Assembly (NCBI GenBank): GCA_025769875.1
Contig: JAGFNK010000073.1
Span: forward strand, 90,485-154,484
From: Russula earlei
Lineage: Eukaryota; Basidiomycota; Agaricomycetes; Russulales; Russulaceae
Length of the DNA stretch: 64,000 bases
Direction of reading: 5' to 3'
Both the position numbers and the translations under genes were made by a program. The notes under the pieces were generated by a model. It saw only the letters and a program-made list of their open reading frames with translations. It was not told the DNA's origin and made no database searches. Shown here one piece after another: positions 47,684 through 58,304 of the stretch (position 1 is the stretch's first letter; the number at the start of each line of letters is the position of its first letter).

Positions 47684-49065
47684 TATGATGCATCTATGAT
47701 AAAGAAGAGTGCGCGTGGCCCCTGGACTAGCCGCAATGGCCCGATCTGGCGCGCGCAGAGGCGTCAAGTTGCGGGCGCGGCCACTAGTAGCCCCTGCACA
47801 GTTGATGGATCAGCCACATCATGAGATTGCTTGTGACTCATCGACGACTGTTCACCGGGCAATGACATATGATGATTCCCAAGTCTCCTGTCGGGTGATC
47901 ATTTCGGCCTAGTTGTTGAGTACCCGCTGCAGCGCACGAGCCGAAGGGGACATCAGCTTCATTTGTCAGCCGAACCCGACTTGGCGTAACGTTGACCCGG
48001 GGGAAGCGAAGGAGAGGGCCACGCCACGTACGCGCTGGCCTTTACAGCTACGTGCCCAGACGGCCAAGGGCCCAGGCCTTATCGCTCTCGTTGCCCGAGC
48101 CACAGCGGTAAGCCTGCAACACAAGAAAGGAAGGTAGACATACGTATGCTGTGCACGACCCGTCCAAACTCTGATCGTCCCGGTCCTAGGGTATCAAATG
48201 GGTGCAATCATACCGGTCTTCCGGAAAGCGTGCGCATGCGCAATGCAGTGCAGGTTGCTCGTGGTGGAGGAGATCTGAAAAGGAGCAAGTGATATGATGA
48301 CGGGCCCGGTCCGGCATTGAGATTGCGCAACTGGCCCCAACCGTTTCACACACGCGCAACACTTGCTCACACACACTCCCTCCTCTTGGTCCGCAGGCAA
48401 GCGGCAGGTGGGGGTGGGCGGGCGTGTCGAGCTGAGCTGAGCCACGTGGTGCGCGTCTTTCGGCCAAGCTTGCTCGAGTCACCCTCACCCTCTATACTTG
48501 GATCCATCATCGCCCATCGCCTCTCCAGCCGATTGCGCTCGCCTGTTTGCGCGTTGCGGTGCCCTCCATCGCTCGGTGCGTGACAACGCGTAGGCACAGA
48601 CACACACATACACACACGGCGGGCGATGACGTGCCGCCGTCCTGGAACCCGCATCATCCATCTCTCGCCGCGCCTACCCAGTAGTGCCAGTCCCGGCGGG
48701 GTGGGAGGGCCGCTGGATTACTTGTCCAATATCTCTCCCTTCTACCTCTCGCGCGTTTCATCACGCCCTCTCGGGCGCCCGGGTCCGAAAAAGCGTTTTG
48801 GTTCTTTCTGTTTGGTTTCCTCTCCCCCCCATGCGATCAGACCCAGGTCGTTGCGGGATATGATGACACGTCGTTGGGGCATAGCAGAGGGAGTCACCGC
48901 TGACTCGTTTCGGGCTCCCCCGTCTTTCTCCGGTGTCCCTCTAACCAAGTACTCGGCGTCCGCCCTTCCATCATTGGGCTTGGTTGTCATCCCTTCACTG
49001 CCGCTCGCCAATATAATGCGTGGTATCATCGAGTTTCTGGTGCCGAATATAGCTCCTCCTGTCTT
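47684..49065. other. 1.4 kb without a recognised gene
   Basis: GC-rich, with short CA/CAC-type repeats (ACACACACATACACACAC near 48598-48617). Short frames only. Holds the promoter, and possibly a first exon, of the gene that follows. Confidence 0.4.
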
Positions 49066-50074
49066 TTGCCCATCGCGGTGACTCTGCCAACTAACATACC
49101 CGTCACGGACGTCTACGCCCCCATCTACTACGCGCAACCGACCTCCTCCTGTCCGGACATGAACCTCTCTGCGTCTACGTCCGTATACTACCCTCCCCCA
49201 GCCACCGGCGCGGACAACATGCTCGCGCACGGTTACATCGGGCACACATTCGGAGCCCAAACCGAGTCGTTCTTCTCCGCAGTCCTCAAAACGTCCCCCC
49301 GATTTCTCCAGGTGGGCTTCTCTGCGCCGGGATGGCCCTCGACGTTCTACATCACCCCCATCGATAACATCGCCGTGCCCGCCAACGCCATGTCGCGGGG
49401 GTACCTGATCATGGTCTTGGACTACAGGGCCGACCTCTCGAGGGGCACCATCGTGCCGCAGATCCCTTGGTTCCCGCAAACCCCCAGGGATGTGCGCAAG
49501 TACGTGACGGATGCTTCCCTGCAGCTGCCCATCTTCCTCCGTCAGGACGACGGGACGATCGGGATGTCGCTTTCGGACGTGGTCCACGGAAACTTTCGAC
49601 GGCTTATCGGTTCTGTGCAGCAGGTGAACGTGGGAGGACGGACATCCGTTCATATCAGGATCAACGTGAGTGCGTCTGTGGGATATGTTTTTCCAGTCGT
49701 GGTCACCTCCGGATGTGTCCATAGTGGCCGGGTTACAACGAATGGAAACGCCAGTTCCAAACGAGGGACGAGACACCTAATCGCAGCCCGATCACTTTCG
49801 AGAGATTTGTGCGACACATCGGACGTTCTGTCGACAAGTTCATGACCGTGAGTCATCTCTCTGTTTTTTCTTTTTTTTCTTTTTTTTTCGTAGCCGGGAC
49901 TGTTTCGTTAACCTTGGGCTTTAGGGAGCCGTTTCAGACGTACATCAGGGTGACCCCCGATGGCGCATCGGATTCAACGGTATCACGAACAGCGATATCA
50001 TCTTGGTCGGCGTCGTGCACGTCTCGTCAGGAAGTTGGATGCCAATCTTGCAACTCAATCGTCGTCTGTACTGA
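49066..50074 (+). CDS. Conserved agaricomycete protein of unknown function
   Basis: The open frame reads LPIAVTLPTNIPVTDVYAPI, then YYAQPTSSCPDMNLSASTSV, GHTFGAQTESFFSAVLKTSP, DNIAVPANAMSRGYLIMVLD, QLPIFLRQDDGTIGMSLSDV and GGRTSVHIRIN. An intron (49664-49722) joins to WPGYNEWKRQFQTRDETPNR, SPITFERFVRHIGRSVDKFM; another (about 49848-49925) joins to the end GAVSDVHQGDPRWRIGFNGI..QLNRRLY, stop 50072-50074. The pattern WPGY.EWKRQ.QTRDET..ITFERF is, from memory, recurrent in mushroom genomes without assigned function. No signal peptide or membrane span is seen in the part read. The start is unresolved: no in-frame ATG precedes 49159, so either ATG 49159 or an upstream exon ending before an AG at 49052 is used. 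Confidence 0.68.
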
Positions 50075-51859
50075 GCTGACGCCCAGATTTCACATGGCTG
50101 TCAATGCCACGGACCTCGTTCACCGTTCACGCGATTAACCCCATTCAAAGAACTTTGTATCAAATCATTACCGTACCTGTGCTCGTTCCTGGGGATCACC
50201 CTGGAACGGCACATAGTCATAATCGGATCGTCCGTAACACGCACGACTAATGCATCGGCGCCTGGAGCGCCTACTTAGCTTAGCTCTGGGGTTCTGAAAG
50301 ATAGATCACTCCGCAGACCCCTATAATGGCCTCATGTTATTTATTGCATCGTGTAACACTATGTATTCTCGTTAGTTTATCTATTTATTTTTCACTGCAA
50401 AACTGCTCGTACCGTACCGTCACCTCTTGGAGCAATCGACATGCCTTTTTCCTCGAGGCAAGAGCGTGCCCACCTTAGGGGTTGTTCGGCCAGAGTCGCT
50501 TGGGGTCCGGTATAACGTGCAAATTCGCCTCGCCTTTTCGTCTTCCATTTCTCCTTTGATGATGTTTCGATCTAGGCGCGAACGCGTCAAGCTCGCCCGG
50601 CCTGCGCTGGAGCTTTTTTTATATTTTGTGCGTAGCGCTCATTTGCCGGTACCAATACGTAAGAATCCTCGCAGGTGATAGATCAGAGGATCACAGAGGC
50701 GCGGGAGGTCGCTGTTGCGCCTTGGAGCTGCTGGGGAGGCCAGGCCAGATCGCAGCGTGGGGTGCTTGTCAATTGGTTCAGTTTCAGCACTCGCGCGCGC
50801 GCGACCAACTCGAACACCCCACCATTACGAAATGAAAAATGGGGGGCGTGCGACCGTTCACCGGTGGGGGCCACGGTTTGCGTCCCACCGGCACCACCCC
50901 CCCGCCACCGCTGCATTGGAGCAAGTCAAAGGAAGATCGGCCGTCTTGGAGACTTAGGTTCGTAATTGGCTTTTTAATGGACGGATCTGGGTGTCGTCGA
51001 GAGGGAAGACGCCAGTCGGTCGGGAACAGGAACAACGCCAGTGCTGATGGGCAACCCGAGGGGTGCCCCAGGTCGGAGGGAACGCTCATTTCGCTCGTTC
51101 GGGCTGTTCTAGGCTTGCGACGACCGACTTGATTCTCGCCATTGGCCGATCAGAGGCTACTGCAAGGCACTAGTAACCATCACATGGCATCATCCAACAA
51201 CCAAACCGGTCATAAGTGAACCTTTCTCCGTTCGTCATTTTCCATCGATTCCAGGCCTTCCTCGCCAAACAGCTGTATTTTGGTTTTTGGTTTTTGGTTT
51301 TTTTTTTGGTTTGCCCCAATCGCTCTCATTCGTCCCTCTCGCGTGTTTTCTGGACTCGGGCGGCCCCATTCGATCTAGCACCTCTCCCCGCCGGTCACGG
51401 TCGATGGGATTGGAGGGGGGGGGGAGGATCGTGTGCTCGTCCTACCCCTCCAGGACGTACACGCCATGCTGCAACCCCCCGTCCTCTTCCACATGCTTCA
51501 CCGGGCGCTCCCTCTTCCTAATTTTATAAAACCTTGAGCTGTGGCGTCTGGGCTGGACTGGCCTTTATCTCCGTCCCCGGCGCTCCCGTCTTTTCGAAAG
51601 GGCGTTCTGCGGTTCGTAGGGCTTGGGTTTCCACCCTATTCCGATTTCGTGTCGCACAGGCCGCGTCCACGGCAGTTATTTCTTTTCCGGCCGCCTATCG
51701 CCTTTTCTACCCTCACTTGACCTTTGACCCCGTCCGCTTCGAGCCACACTCATCCATACCGTATTCTCTCCCCCTCTCTTCTCCCCACCTCCTCCTCTTC
51801 CCCCTCCCCCCCCCCTTCCCCCCCTCCATCGCGGGAACAATCCCATCTTGTCGCTCTCA
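50075..51859. other. 1.8 kb GC-skewed spacer, no gene recognised
   Basis: Contains repeated homopolymers and pyrimidine runs (T11 near 51298-51309, G12 near 51416-51427, long CT-rich tract 51765-51830). Only short frames, none matching a family. Includes the CT-rich leader region of the next predicted gene. Confidence 0.4.
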
Positions 51860-52829
51860 ATGACCGCACGACGATCGAGCTACCAGATCCGTCCACCACC
51901 GAAGGAAGTCTTTCCAGAATCGACACTCAGCCCCGGCGGCCTGCAACTCACAACCTTGTTTTGGGACATGGGAATATTATTTCATCGAGGCTCGCATGCC
52001 GGTGCCAGAGTCGGTAACAGTTTCGAGGTGTTCGGTTGCATCGTGACGCGTGCGTGTTCTTGAGCTCGTCGGGGGCGGGCCCAAAGGCTGATGGCGAGCC
52101 ACTCGCGCAGATGTGAGCAACAGGTCCAACACTGTGAGTGTGCTCAGTTCCAAGCCTTGGCGACGTCTAGACGGCCTATTCGGAACGGGCAGCAATGTGC
52201 TAATCCTTGGCCCTCTTCTCCCGCAGCCCCCCCATCCTTCGTATTGGCGACCGATCCCCTCCCCAGGAGGGTCCTTCTCTCTCTCCGGCCCAATCACAAC
52301 GTTCACATCGGCAGTCCGTCAAGGTGCGGCTCATCGCACACACGGACGACCCTACTCGTTTCCTCGGAACCTTTCATCTCAGGCTCCACTCGCCTCTCAC
52401 GCCCATGCGAGGGAGGCGTCAAACGAGAGCTTTCGAGGAGGACGTGCTCATTTGTCCATCAAACACGATATTGATCAGCTGGCGGCTTCCGACGATGCTG
52501 TACGCCACGCATCCGAGGAGGGTCTAGGGCCAGTCCAGAACGGCATCGCACCTGGATCGTCCATTGACAGGCAGGCGGGCTATTACCGCGGCGCCGGGTG
52601 CCCCAGCACCCCGATGGGCAATTCTGCTCCCCAGGGGCACAATCGCGCTCTCCAGATCCAGAACGCCACGACGCAGTCCACGGGGCACGATCGGACAGCC
52701 GCTGGGGTTGGGCGTATCAGCATCGATGCGACTGCAGCCGGCGTTGCGCTTGCGCTTCCAGCGGAACATCCGATGCCAGTGGTCCAGCCAATCTGTAAGC
52801 GGGAAGGTTTCGCCGTCCATTCGAGATGA
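51860..52829 (+). CDS. Hypothetical protein, two exons
   Basis: ATG 51860 (MTARRSSYQIRPPPKEVFPE, then GGLQLTTLFWDMGILFHRGS) is open to about 52026; an intron ending CGCGCAG before 52111 joins to DVSNRSNTVSVLSSKPWRRL and a Ser/His/Ala-rich C-terminal region ending CKREGFAVHSR at 52829. No family or domain recognised. The CT-rich tract just upstream is typical of fungal promoters. A longer shadow exists on the other strand but has no better support. Confidence 0.35.
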
Positions 52830-52974
52830 TGACACGCGCTCACGAACGGTCCCAAGCTTAGGACCTCCTTCGTTAGACATTACTATTGAGGGGGAAGAGG
52901 CCGGCGGGCGAATGAAGCCGTTCGGGTGTGCGAACTATTGCACGAGTTGTATAACTTGGGCGTTGCAGTACCCC

Positions 52975-52978
<4 letters not shown>

Positions 52979-53009
<31 letters not shown>

Positions 53010-53030
53010 CTTTCTTTTCTTTTCTTTCTT
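52979..53030. repeat. Poly-T31 tract followed by (CTTT)-type repeat
   Basis: Thirty-one T from 52979 to 53009, then CTTTCTTTTCTTTTCTTTC. Simple-sequence DNA; homopolymer length is unlikely to be exact. Confidence 0.9.
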
Positions 53031-53193
53031 TTGAAATCATGGCACGCGACGCGGAGACAGTTAATTTGACGCAGAATATCATATTTGCATGCATTTATCC
53101 ATCCTTGAGCGTGTCGTGCAACTCGAGAGACGAGAAGCAGGGCTTCAATTCAAACTCGGACTCGAGATCGCCAAAAGCGTTCTAGGCCAGGCA

Positions 53194-53752
53194 TTAGAAC
53201 GGCAACTTCTGCGTCTTCTTCAACACGTTCGTCCTCATCGCCAGCGGCAGCGGCTTGCCTTTGGCACGATACTAAGGGGAGGCACCGTCAGAGAGAGAAA
53301 AGGGGGGGGGACGTAAAAGTCTACAACAAAGAACCAAGAACTCACCCCCCTGAAACGTTCCACGCGTTTGTCCATGTCGCGCAACAACATCTTGGTACGA
53401 GCGACGCGCCGCTCGCGCTCGCGCTCCCATTTGTGCCCCTTGAACATCCTCCTCTTGCCCGCGTAAAGACGGTTCCCGACGTCCGCACCCGCGACCGTGC
53501 GCGAGCGCACCGTCCCGATCCACTCCACGGGCCTCGTCCACGCAGACTCGGCATCAGAACCAACGGCGGTGGTGTCCTGCCCCTGCCCCTGCCCCTCGCC
53601 CGTCGCCGTCGCGGACGGCCCCTCCACCCGTTCCTGCTCGGCCAGCGCGAGCTCCCCCTCCGACCGCAAGCTCGCCACCAATCCACTTTTCGTCGCCACC
53701 GCCGCCGCCACCACGCCGACCTCCCTCGCGCGTCTCTCCGCGCCGGAAGGTC

Positions 53753-53783
<31 letters not shown>

Positions 53784-54347
53784 GGCCGCCCCTTCCGGAT
53801 CGGCCGTCGTGGCCGCCGTCTCTTTCCCCGTTGCCTTTGCGCTCGTGGCCAACGACGACGACGAGAGCAGCAGGTCCGACGAGGAGCTCGTCGCGCTCTT
53901 GCTCTTGCTCTTGCTCTTGCCCTTCGGACCCGGAGGTAAGAGGCTCAGCGTCCCGCTGACGCGCGCGTGCTCGACGAGCTCCGCCTGACGGCGGAGCGAA
54001 TACTTGGGCGGCGCCCACCGCCCCGTCTTTGGATTCTTGCGCGGCACGAACGGGTTGTCGAGGGCCAAAGCCAAAACGGGCGGCGCGAGACCGCCCGTCG
54101 TCGTCGTCGTCGTCGCGGCACCAGCGCCAGCGCCTCCGCTCCGATGACCATCAGACACGGACACAGGCCACCCGTCGGGTGACGACGACGACGGTGATGG
54201 CGCGGCCGCGAGCCGCGGTCGCTGGGATTGATCTGTCGGGTGGGCGGTCGTCGCTGGAGGGGAAATTCGGATTCCAGACGCTGCTGCGGGGGCCGCCAGG
54301 AGTTCGCGTAGGCGAAAGCGCTTGATCGCGCGAAGGGATTGGGACAT
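53194..54347 (-). CDS. MRPL25: Mitochondrial large-subunit ribosomal protein mL59 (MRPL25)
   Basis: Structural protein of the fungal mitoribosome large subunit. ATG 54347 gives a basic amphipathic N-terminus, MSQSLRAIKRFRLRELLAAP, a plausible mitochondrial presequence. The signature block is NPFVPRKNPKTGRWAPPKYS, LRRQAELVEHARVSGTLSLL, PPGPKG. A long low-complexity insert (Ala9 from a GCA repeat at 53755-53785, Ser and Lys/Ser runs, Gly/Gln hexanucleotide repeat near 53575-53600) separates it from EWIGTVRSRTVAGADVGNRL, YAGKRRMFKGHKWERERERR and KMLLRDMDKRVERFRG. A final intron (about 53346-53276) joins YRAKGKPLPLAMRTNVLKKT and the end QKLPF at 53194. Much longer than the usual yeast protein because of the insert. 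Confidence 0.88.
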
Positions 54348-56615
54348 GTTATTTTTTTGGGCCTCCGTCCTGAGCGTCGTCGATGAACGAAGAACAAGCA
54401 AAGAACTTGGAACTGACGCGAAATGAAGGGTTTCTGTATCACGTGTGCATAAGCGAAGTTACGTAACCGAACGCGCCCCTCCCTTCACTTCACCCACCAA
54501 ACCAAACCAAAACCGTCAAGTCGGGCCCAGTCATGCAGTCGATTGATTTCATCAGACAGACAGAAGAATAAACGGCTGCCCTCCTCCTCAGATTAACCGC
54601 CAGAGTTGAAATGCCTCCGATCAGTCATGCTGTCTCTTTTTGGAAATCAACCCATCAACCTCCATCCGGAAATCCCCCCCCCCCCTAAAACCTGTCGCCA
54701 CCCTTTACCGCGATCGTGCACCGCCTCAACGCCATTTTCGCTGCTGCGACGTCGAAAAAAAAGAGCTCGAGAATCGAATCGCTCAAGTCGAAAATCGTTT
54801 TGGTTTGGCTTTCTCCAGCTGACCCTTGTCGCGCGCCACACGAACGCGGCCGTCGGAGAAGAGAAGAGAGAAGCCACGAGGGGCAGGCAGGCAGGGACAG
54901 GCAGGCAGGTCATTCATTCTATTTCTGTTCTATCCTTGTTTCTATCATTCGAAATGGGGGGCACCCCTCTCGCGATCAGACGGGGTTACAGGCCTTCGTA
55001 AAGCCGTGCGCCCGCCCCCCCAATCCGCTCGCTCCACACCTCAAAGGCACGAGGCGGTCGAGGACAGAGGGACGTGGATGGGAATGCCCTCCTCCTGTCG
55101 CGCAAGTGCCAGCGAGCGCTACTACTACCTCTACCGATAGAACTGCATGGGTGCGCGGGGAAAGGGGGGGGAAGGGGGGGGGGGGGCGCGAATGCTTCGC
55201 TTTTCCCTCTTGGTTGTTTTTGTTCTTGTTCTTCCCCTTTACATGACAAACGGATGAGGAGGGGAGGAATGTTCGATGGGGGTGGGCCTCCCCTCCACCC
55301 CCGCCCGCGCGGGTAACAAACGAGCTCATCCAAGAGAGAAGAAGAGGGAAAGAACCAAAAAAAAAAAAAAAAGGCATTCGACTCACCGGCACACGTACCG
55401 CAATCGGCGCTTTCCGCCAGCGCAGCGGTCGCGACGTCGTTGTTCTTCCCGAGTCGTCGAGGAGCGGGCGGCGGGCGGGCGGGGCCAACGGCGCGGACGG
55501 GCGAGTTCCGCAGTCAACTTGCAGTTCGCCGCCCCACACCCGTCAGCCAGTATTCAACCGCGGCCACGGCTGAATGGACCGCATGAGCGCGCGCTGTCCT
55601 GGAAACCTGGAGCTCGGTCCCCCCGCAGCGAGGTCCCGCGACACGCAGCTCGATTGACCCTTCCACCTGCCCACGCCACCGTACCGCGCGACGTACGTAC
55701 GACCGCAATGACACGTCCCCATGTGTCCCTATCGGACCACAGCACAGGACGGCGCGTTTGAACGAGCGAACGCGCCGCTGCGCCGCCAGGACAGGACAGG
55801 ACAGGTGGCGATCGTCGGACGAGAGGCAGGAAGTCCCGTCGCGGGTGGCGGGAGTGACTCACGCGCGCGAGGCACAAGGCGCGAGCGACCGCCTTCTGAT
55901 GGAGATGGCCAAGAGGGATATACTGAAACTGACGTTGGGTGACGTGGACCCTTGCAGGGCGAGAACAGGTAGCTTGAACTCACTCGTACTCGTCGCCACG
56001 CGCCTAGTTGTATGACATGATGCCACAGCTGACATCTCTGGCAGCAGCCTTGTTCCTCATCGCTCTCATTCAGTGCCAGCGCCAACCCCGGCACAACAGC
56101 CACAAAAAGGCGTCAACACATCGAATGTATCAGGGTTCATCACACTCATCGTGGTCTCGTCGACACGTATACTCAACCCAACCATCGGAAGGGGTAGTGG
56201 CTACTCCAATCACTGCACTAGTATCTAGAGGCAATCGCAATAAAGGTAAGGCACAAAGAAAGCGCTGGGGGAGAAGGGTAAATAAAATGGGGTGATCCCC
56301 TGTTTCGGCTGACAGCACGGTAGTTAAACATCGGAGAATATAGATAAGACAGTGACGTACCGCCTACCTCAATGAAGACAAGTTGATGCACCAAAACAGA
56401 AAAGAAAAAGAAAAAGTATGGAAGAGCCAAAGAGGAAAAGAGAAGAGGGCGTGGAGGATTCGAAGTCAACGCGCCAGCGCAGCTCTATGCCATGCCGGCC
56501 AAGTCCTAAAAGGCCGTATCACTCCGATGGCGACAGATACTAGAAAAAGTGACAAGAAAGTAGCGAGACGAGACGAGACGAGATGAGATGAGACGCCGCG
56601 AGGTCGAGCTGGAGC
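54348..56615. other. 2.3 kb without a recognised gene; G-rich and A/T homopolymers
   Basis: Open frames up to 187 codons exist but are products of GC-rich low complexity. A G-rich tract (55160-55191) and A17 (55356-55372) stand out. A small frame at 56005-56295 begins with a hydrophobic stretch (TSLAAALFLIALIQC), but no homology or splice support was seen. Confidence 0.4.
56564..56594. repeat. Pentanucleotide (GAGAC)n microsatellite
   Basis: Six near-perfect copies of GAGAC/GAGAT, lying in the 3' untranslated side of DHH1, about 20 bp past its stop. Confidence 0.85.
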
Positions 56616-58304
56616 TCATCGGTGGGAGACAGGAACCTGCCCTCGTTGGGCCGCTGTTGCCACAGGTCCCGTGTGATGTCTTGACGGTGTGGTAATGCCA
56701 GGTGTGCCTCCATTTTGTCTTGGAGCGACTTGCCCATTAGTTTGATAGACGGGCTGCTGAGGGGCAGGCTGAGGATTGCGTGGCGCAGGTGCGATTTGAT
56801 GCTGCGATTCTGGCTGTTGTTGTGCTGGTTGCTGCTGTTGCTGTTGCGGCTGCTGAGGAACTTTTTGGGCTGGAGGTTCGTCGATCGCGCTCGGTGCAAC
56901 GTATAGACCTTTATCAATGTGCTGAGGGATCGGTTGAATCTCAGTGCCCAGCTCTTGTTCGATCCTATAGAGGTTGAAACGATCCTCATAGGTCACAAGG
57001 TTAATAGCAAGTCCCAGATGCCCAAAACGTCCGGATCGGCCGATTCGGTGAAGATAGGTCTCAGAGTTCTTGGGGAAGTCAAAGTTGATGACGACGTTGA
57101 CGGCTTGGATGTCGATACCTCGGGTGAGCAGATCCGAACAAACGAGGTTCCGACAGACACCGTTGCGAAAGTCGTGGAAGACGCGATTACGATGTGATTG
57201 GAGCATCTTTGCATGCGAGTAGAAACATGAGTAGCCTAGCTCAGTGACTTTCTTAGCCAGGAGCTCGACGCGATTTGTTGAGTTACAAAATATTATAGAC
57301 TGGTTGATTTGCAGCTTCGGGGGAGAAAAAAAGGATGAGACCGGGGCAAAGGGACCAATGGACATAGACCGAACCTTAGAGAAGAGGGTGTTGAGACAAT
57401 GAACTTTCTGCCGTTCCTCAACATAGGCATAGTATTGAGTGACGCCGCGGAGTGTAAGTTCATCCATGAGATTAATTTCATGTGGAGTGTTCATATGTTT
57501 GTCCTGTTGAACATTCAGCTGGTTGCGGGGAGGACAGAGAAAAAGAATGCGCACTTTGAAATCTTTTACAATAAGGGGGAAGGTGGCGGAAAAAAGCATG
57601 ACTTGACGGGTCTTGGGGAGGTATGAGAGCAGCTGTTCCATGACGGGAGAGAACTCGGGAGAAAGTAATTTATCTGCCTCGTCCATTACAAAAACTGGAC
57701 ATTCGCTGAGATCGGCAATATGTTTGCCCGCGAGATCAAGAATACGACCGGGCGTGCCGACAAGGACGTGCACGGTCTCGGAGAGTCGGAGGATGTCGTC
57801 TTTTAATGTGGTGCCACCGGTGGTGACCATGACCTGGATGCTCATGTGTTTGCCGAGGGTTTTGCAGACCTGGCTGGTCTGCAAGGCCAACTCGCGCGTG
57901 GGGACGAGGAGGAGGGCTTGAATTTTGTCCTTGTTGATGTCGATCTGTTGTAAAGCGGGTATAACGAAAGCGGCGGTCTTTCCCGTGCCATTTTTTGCGC
58001 GGGCGAGGATGTCACGTTTGGATAGGGCGATTGGGATGGCTTCTTCCTGGATGGGGGAAGGCTTTTCGAAACCGGCTTCGAATATGCCCATGAGAAGCTC
58101 GCGACGGAGGAACATGTCCTCAAATTCCAGGCCTTTGGTAGCCTTGACGTCTTCTGTTTGTGGGCGGTCGTCGCGTGGAGGTGCGCGGAGGCCGCTACGC
58201 CAGTTATCGGCAGGACTTTACCATGAAGGGGTGAGGGAGAATATCTCGGTCGGATTGAGGGATACTCACGGTGCTGTGGAGGAGGAGCGCGTTGATTGAG
58301 ACAT
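56616..58304 (-). CDS. DHH1: DEAD-box RNA helicase DHH1 (DDX6 family)
   Basis: Cytoplasmic helicase of processing bodies that couples translational repression to mRNA decapping. Exon 1 is short: ATG 58304, [11 protein letters not shown]; an intron (about 58269-58218) joins [20 protein letters not shown] and [20 protein letters not shown]. RecA1: [18 protein letters not shown] (Q motif), [13 protein letters not shown] (I), PTRELALQ (Ia), TGGT, TPGR (Ib), DEAD (II), SAT (III). RecA2: [13 protein letters not shown] (IV), [20 protein letters not shown] (V), [13 protein letters not shown] (VI). The C-terminus is Gln/Pro-rich ([14 protein letters not shown]), as in fungal Dhh1. Two internal introns (57504-57554 and 57315-57374) are multiples of three and free of stops. 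Intact. Confidence 0.95.

Noticed and set aside
48742..49776. 344-codon minus-strand open frame
   Set aside because: Antisense to the well-supported plus-strand gene at 49066-50074; its translation is Arg/Gly/His-rich without domain signature, and plus-strand introns explain the region.
53433..53988. Long plus-strand frames opposite mL59
   Set aside because: Poly-Arg/poly-Cys/poly-Ala translations of trinucleotide repeats; the minus-strand frame has the family signature.
54976..55539. 187-codon minus-strand frame
   Set aside because: Depends on G/C and A/T homopolymer runs; composition of random GC-rich DNA.
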